DNA from: Prinia subflava
Lineage: Eukaryota > Chordata > Aves > Passeriformes > Cisticolidae
Assembly (NCBI RefSeq): GCF_021018805.1
Contig: NC_086253.1
Coordinates: forward strand, 12,774,735 to 12,838,734
Direction of reading: 5' to 3'
Length of the DNA: 64,000 bases
In this document: piece by piece, positions 63,960 to 64,000 of the stretch
Layout of the letters: every line of letters begins with the position of its first letter
Position numbering within the stretch: the first letter of the stretch is position 1
The notes under the pieces: model-generated
Databases searched by the model: none
What the model was told of the DNA's origin: nothing
What the model saw: only the letters and a program-made list of their open reading frames with translations
Program-made: the position numbers and the translations under genes

Positions 63960-64000
63960 GCATTAGGTGCAAATATTTTTTATGTAATTATATTTTGCCA

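Larger units (their letters stand above)
58817..64000 (-). other. SLC2A9: SLC2A9 intron, upstream end outside the window
   Basis: This region follows (in plus coordinates) the acceptor of the exon at 58816. I searched the minus strand for the preceding GLUT9 exon (TM4-TM5 region) and found none. The region contains a perfect palindrome (59694-59737), a 10-bp tandem repeat (59991-60016), a CR1 fragment (61291-61540) and an inverted pair (62356-63959). Confidence 0.8.

Noticed and set aside
58817..64000. The next upstream SLC2A9 exon (TM4-TM5 region)
   Set aside because: I scanned the minus strand for a GLUT exon ending in phase 0 and found no matching peptide. It is presumably beyond the window.

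Overview
The window is vertebrate nuclear DNA, almost certainly from a bird and probably a songbird. It is AT-rich and intron-dominated. It carries several CR1 LINE 3' ends, which are typical of birds, and two related solo LTRs. There are no bacterial-style genes, operons, CRISPR arrays, rRNAs or convincing tRNAs. The species cannot be fixed from the sequence alone; passerine is an inference.

The only gene I can support is SLC2A9 (GLUT9, facilitative urate/hexose transporter), on the minus strand. Its last seven coding exons are present, at 58816-58684, 49953-49766, 45701-45591, 38285-38184, 35673-35598, 18720-18593 and 9332-9075 in transcript order. Every junction has a GT donor and an AG acceptor, and the phases agree, giving 331 residues from TM6 to the stop codon. 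The first half of the protein (N-terminus to about TM5) lies beyond position 64000. Most of the window is therefore intron: 8.7, 4.1, 7.3, 2.5, 16.9 and 9.3 kb, plus an open-ended upstream intron. Positions 1 to about 8.8 kb are 3' flank. A close poly(A) signal lies about 190 bp past the stop, and a second candidate transcript end lies near 5.7 kb.

The non-genic sequence holds CR1 fragments (7.3, 33.9, 37.4, 48.9 and 61.3 kb, and a weak one at 41.8 kb). It also holds two plus-strand solo LTRs of one family (30778-31515 and 57940-58616), a possible degenerate retroviral RT scrap near 55.1 kb, and simple repeats. Several inverted-repeat structures are not explained by these features. They are a 1.45-kb inverted duplication at 1883-3329, a 1.6-kb inverted pair at 62356-63959, a nested 30-bp-arm palindrome at 14129-14224, and a 21-bp-arm near-perfect palindrome at 59694-59737. 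I see no clear new multi-gene system. The inverted repeats, the distal poly(A) site and the lineage features of SLC2A9 are the points most worth a second look.
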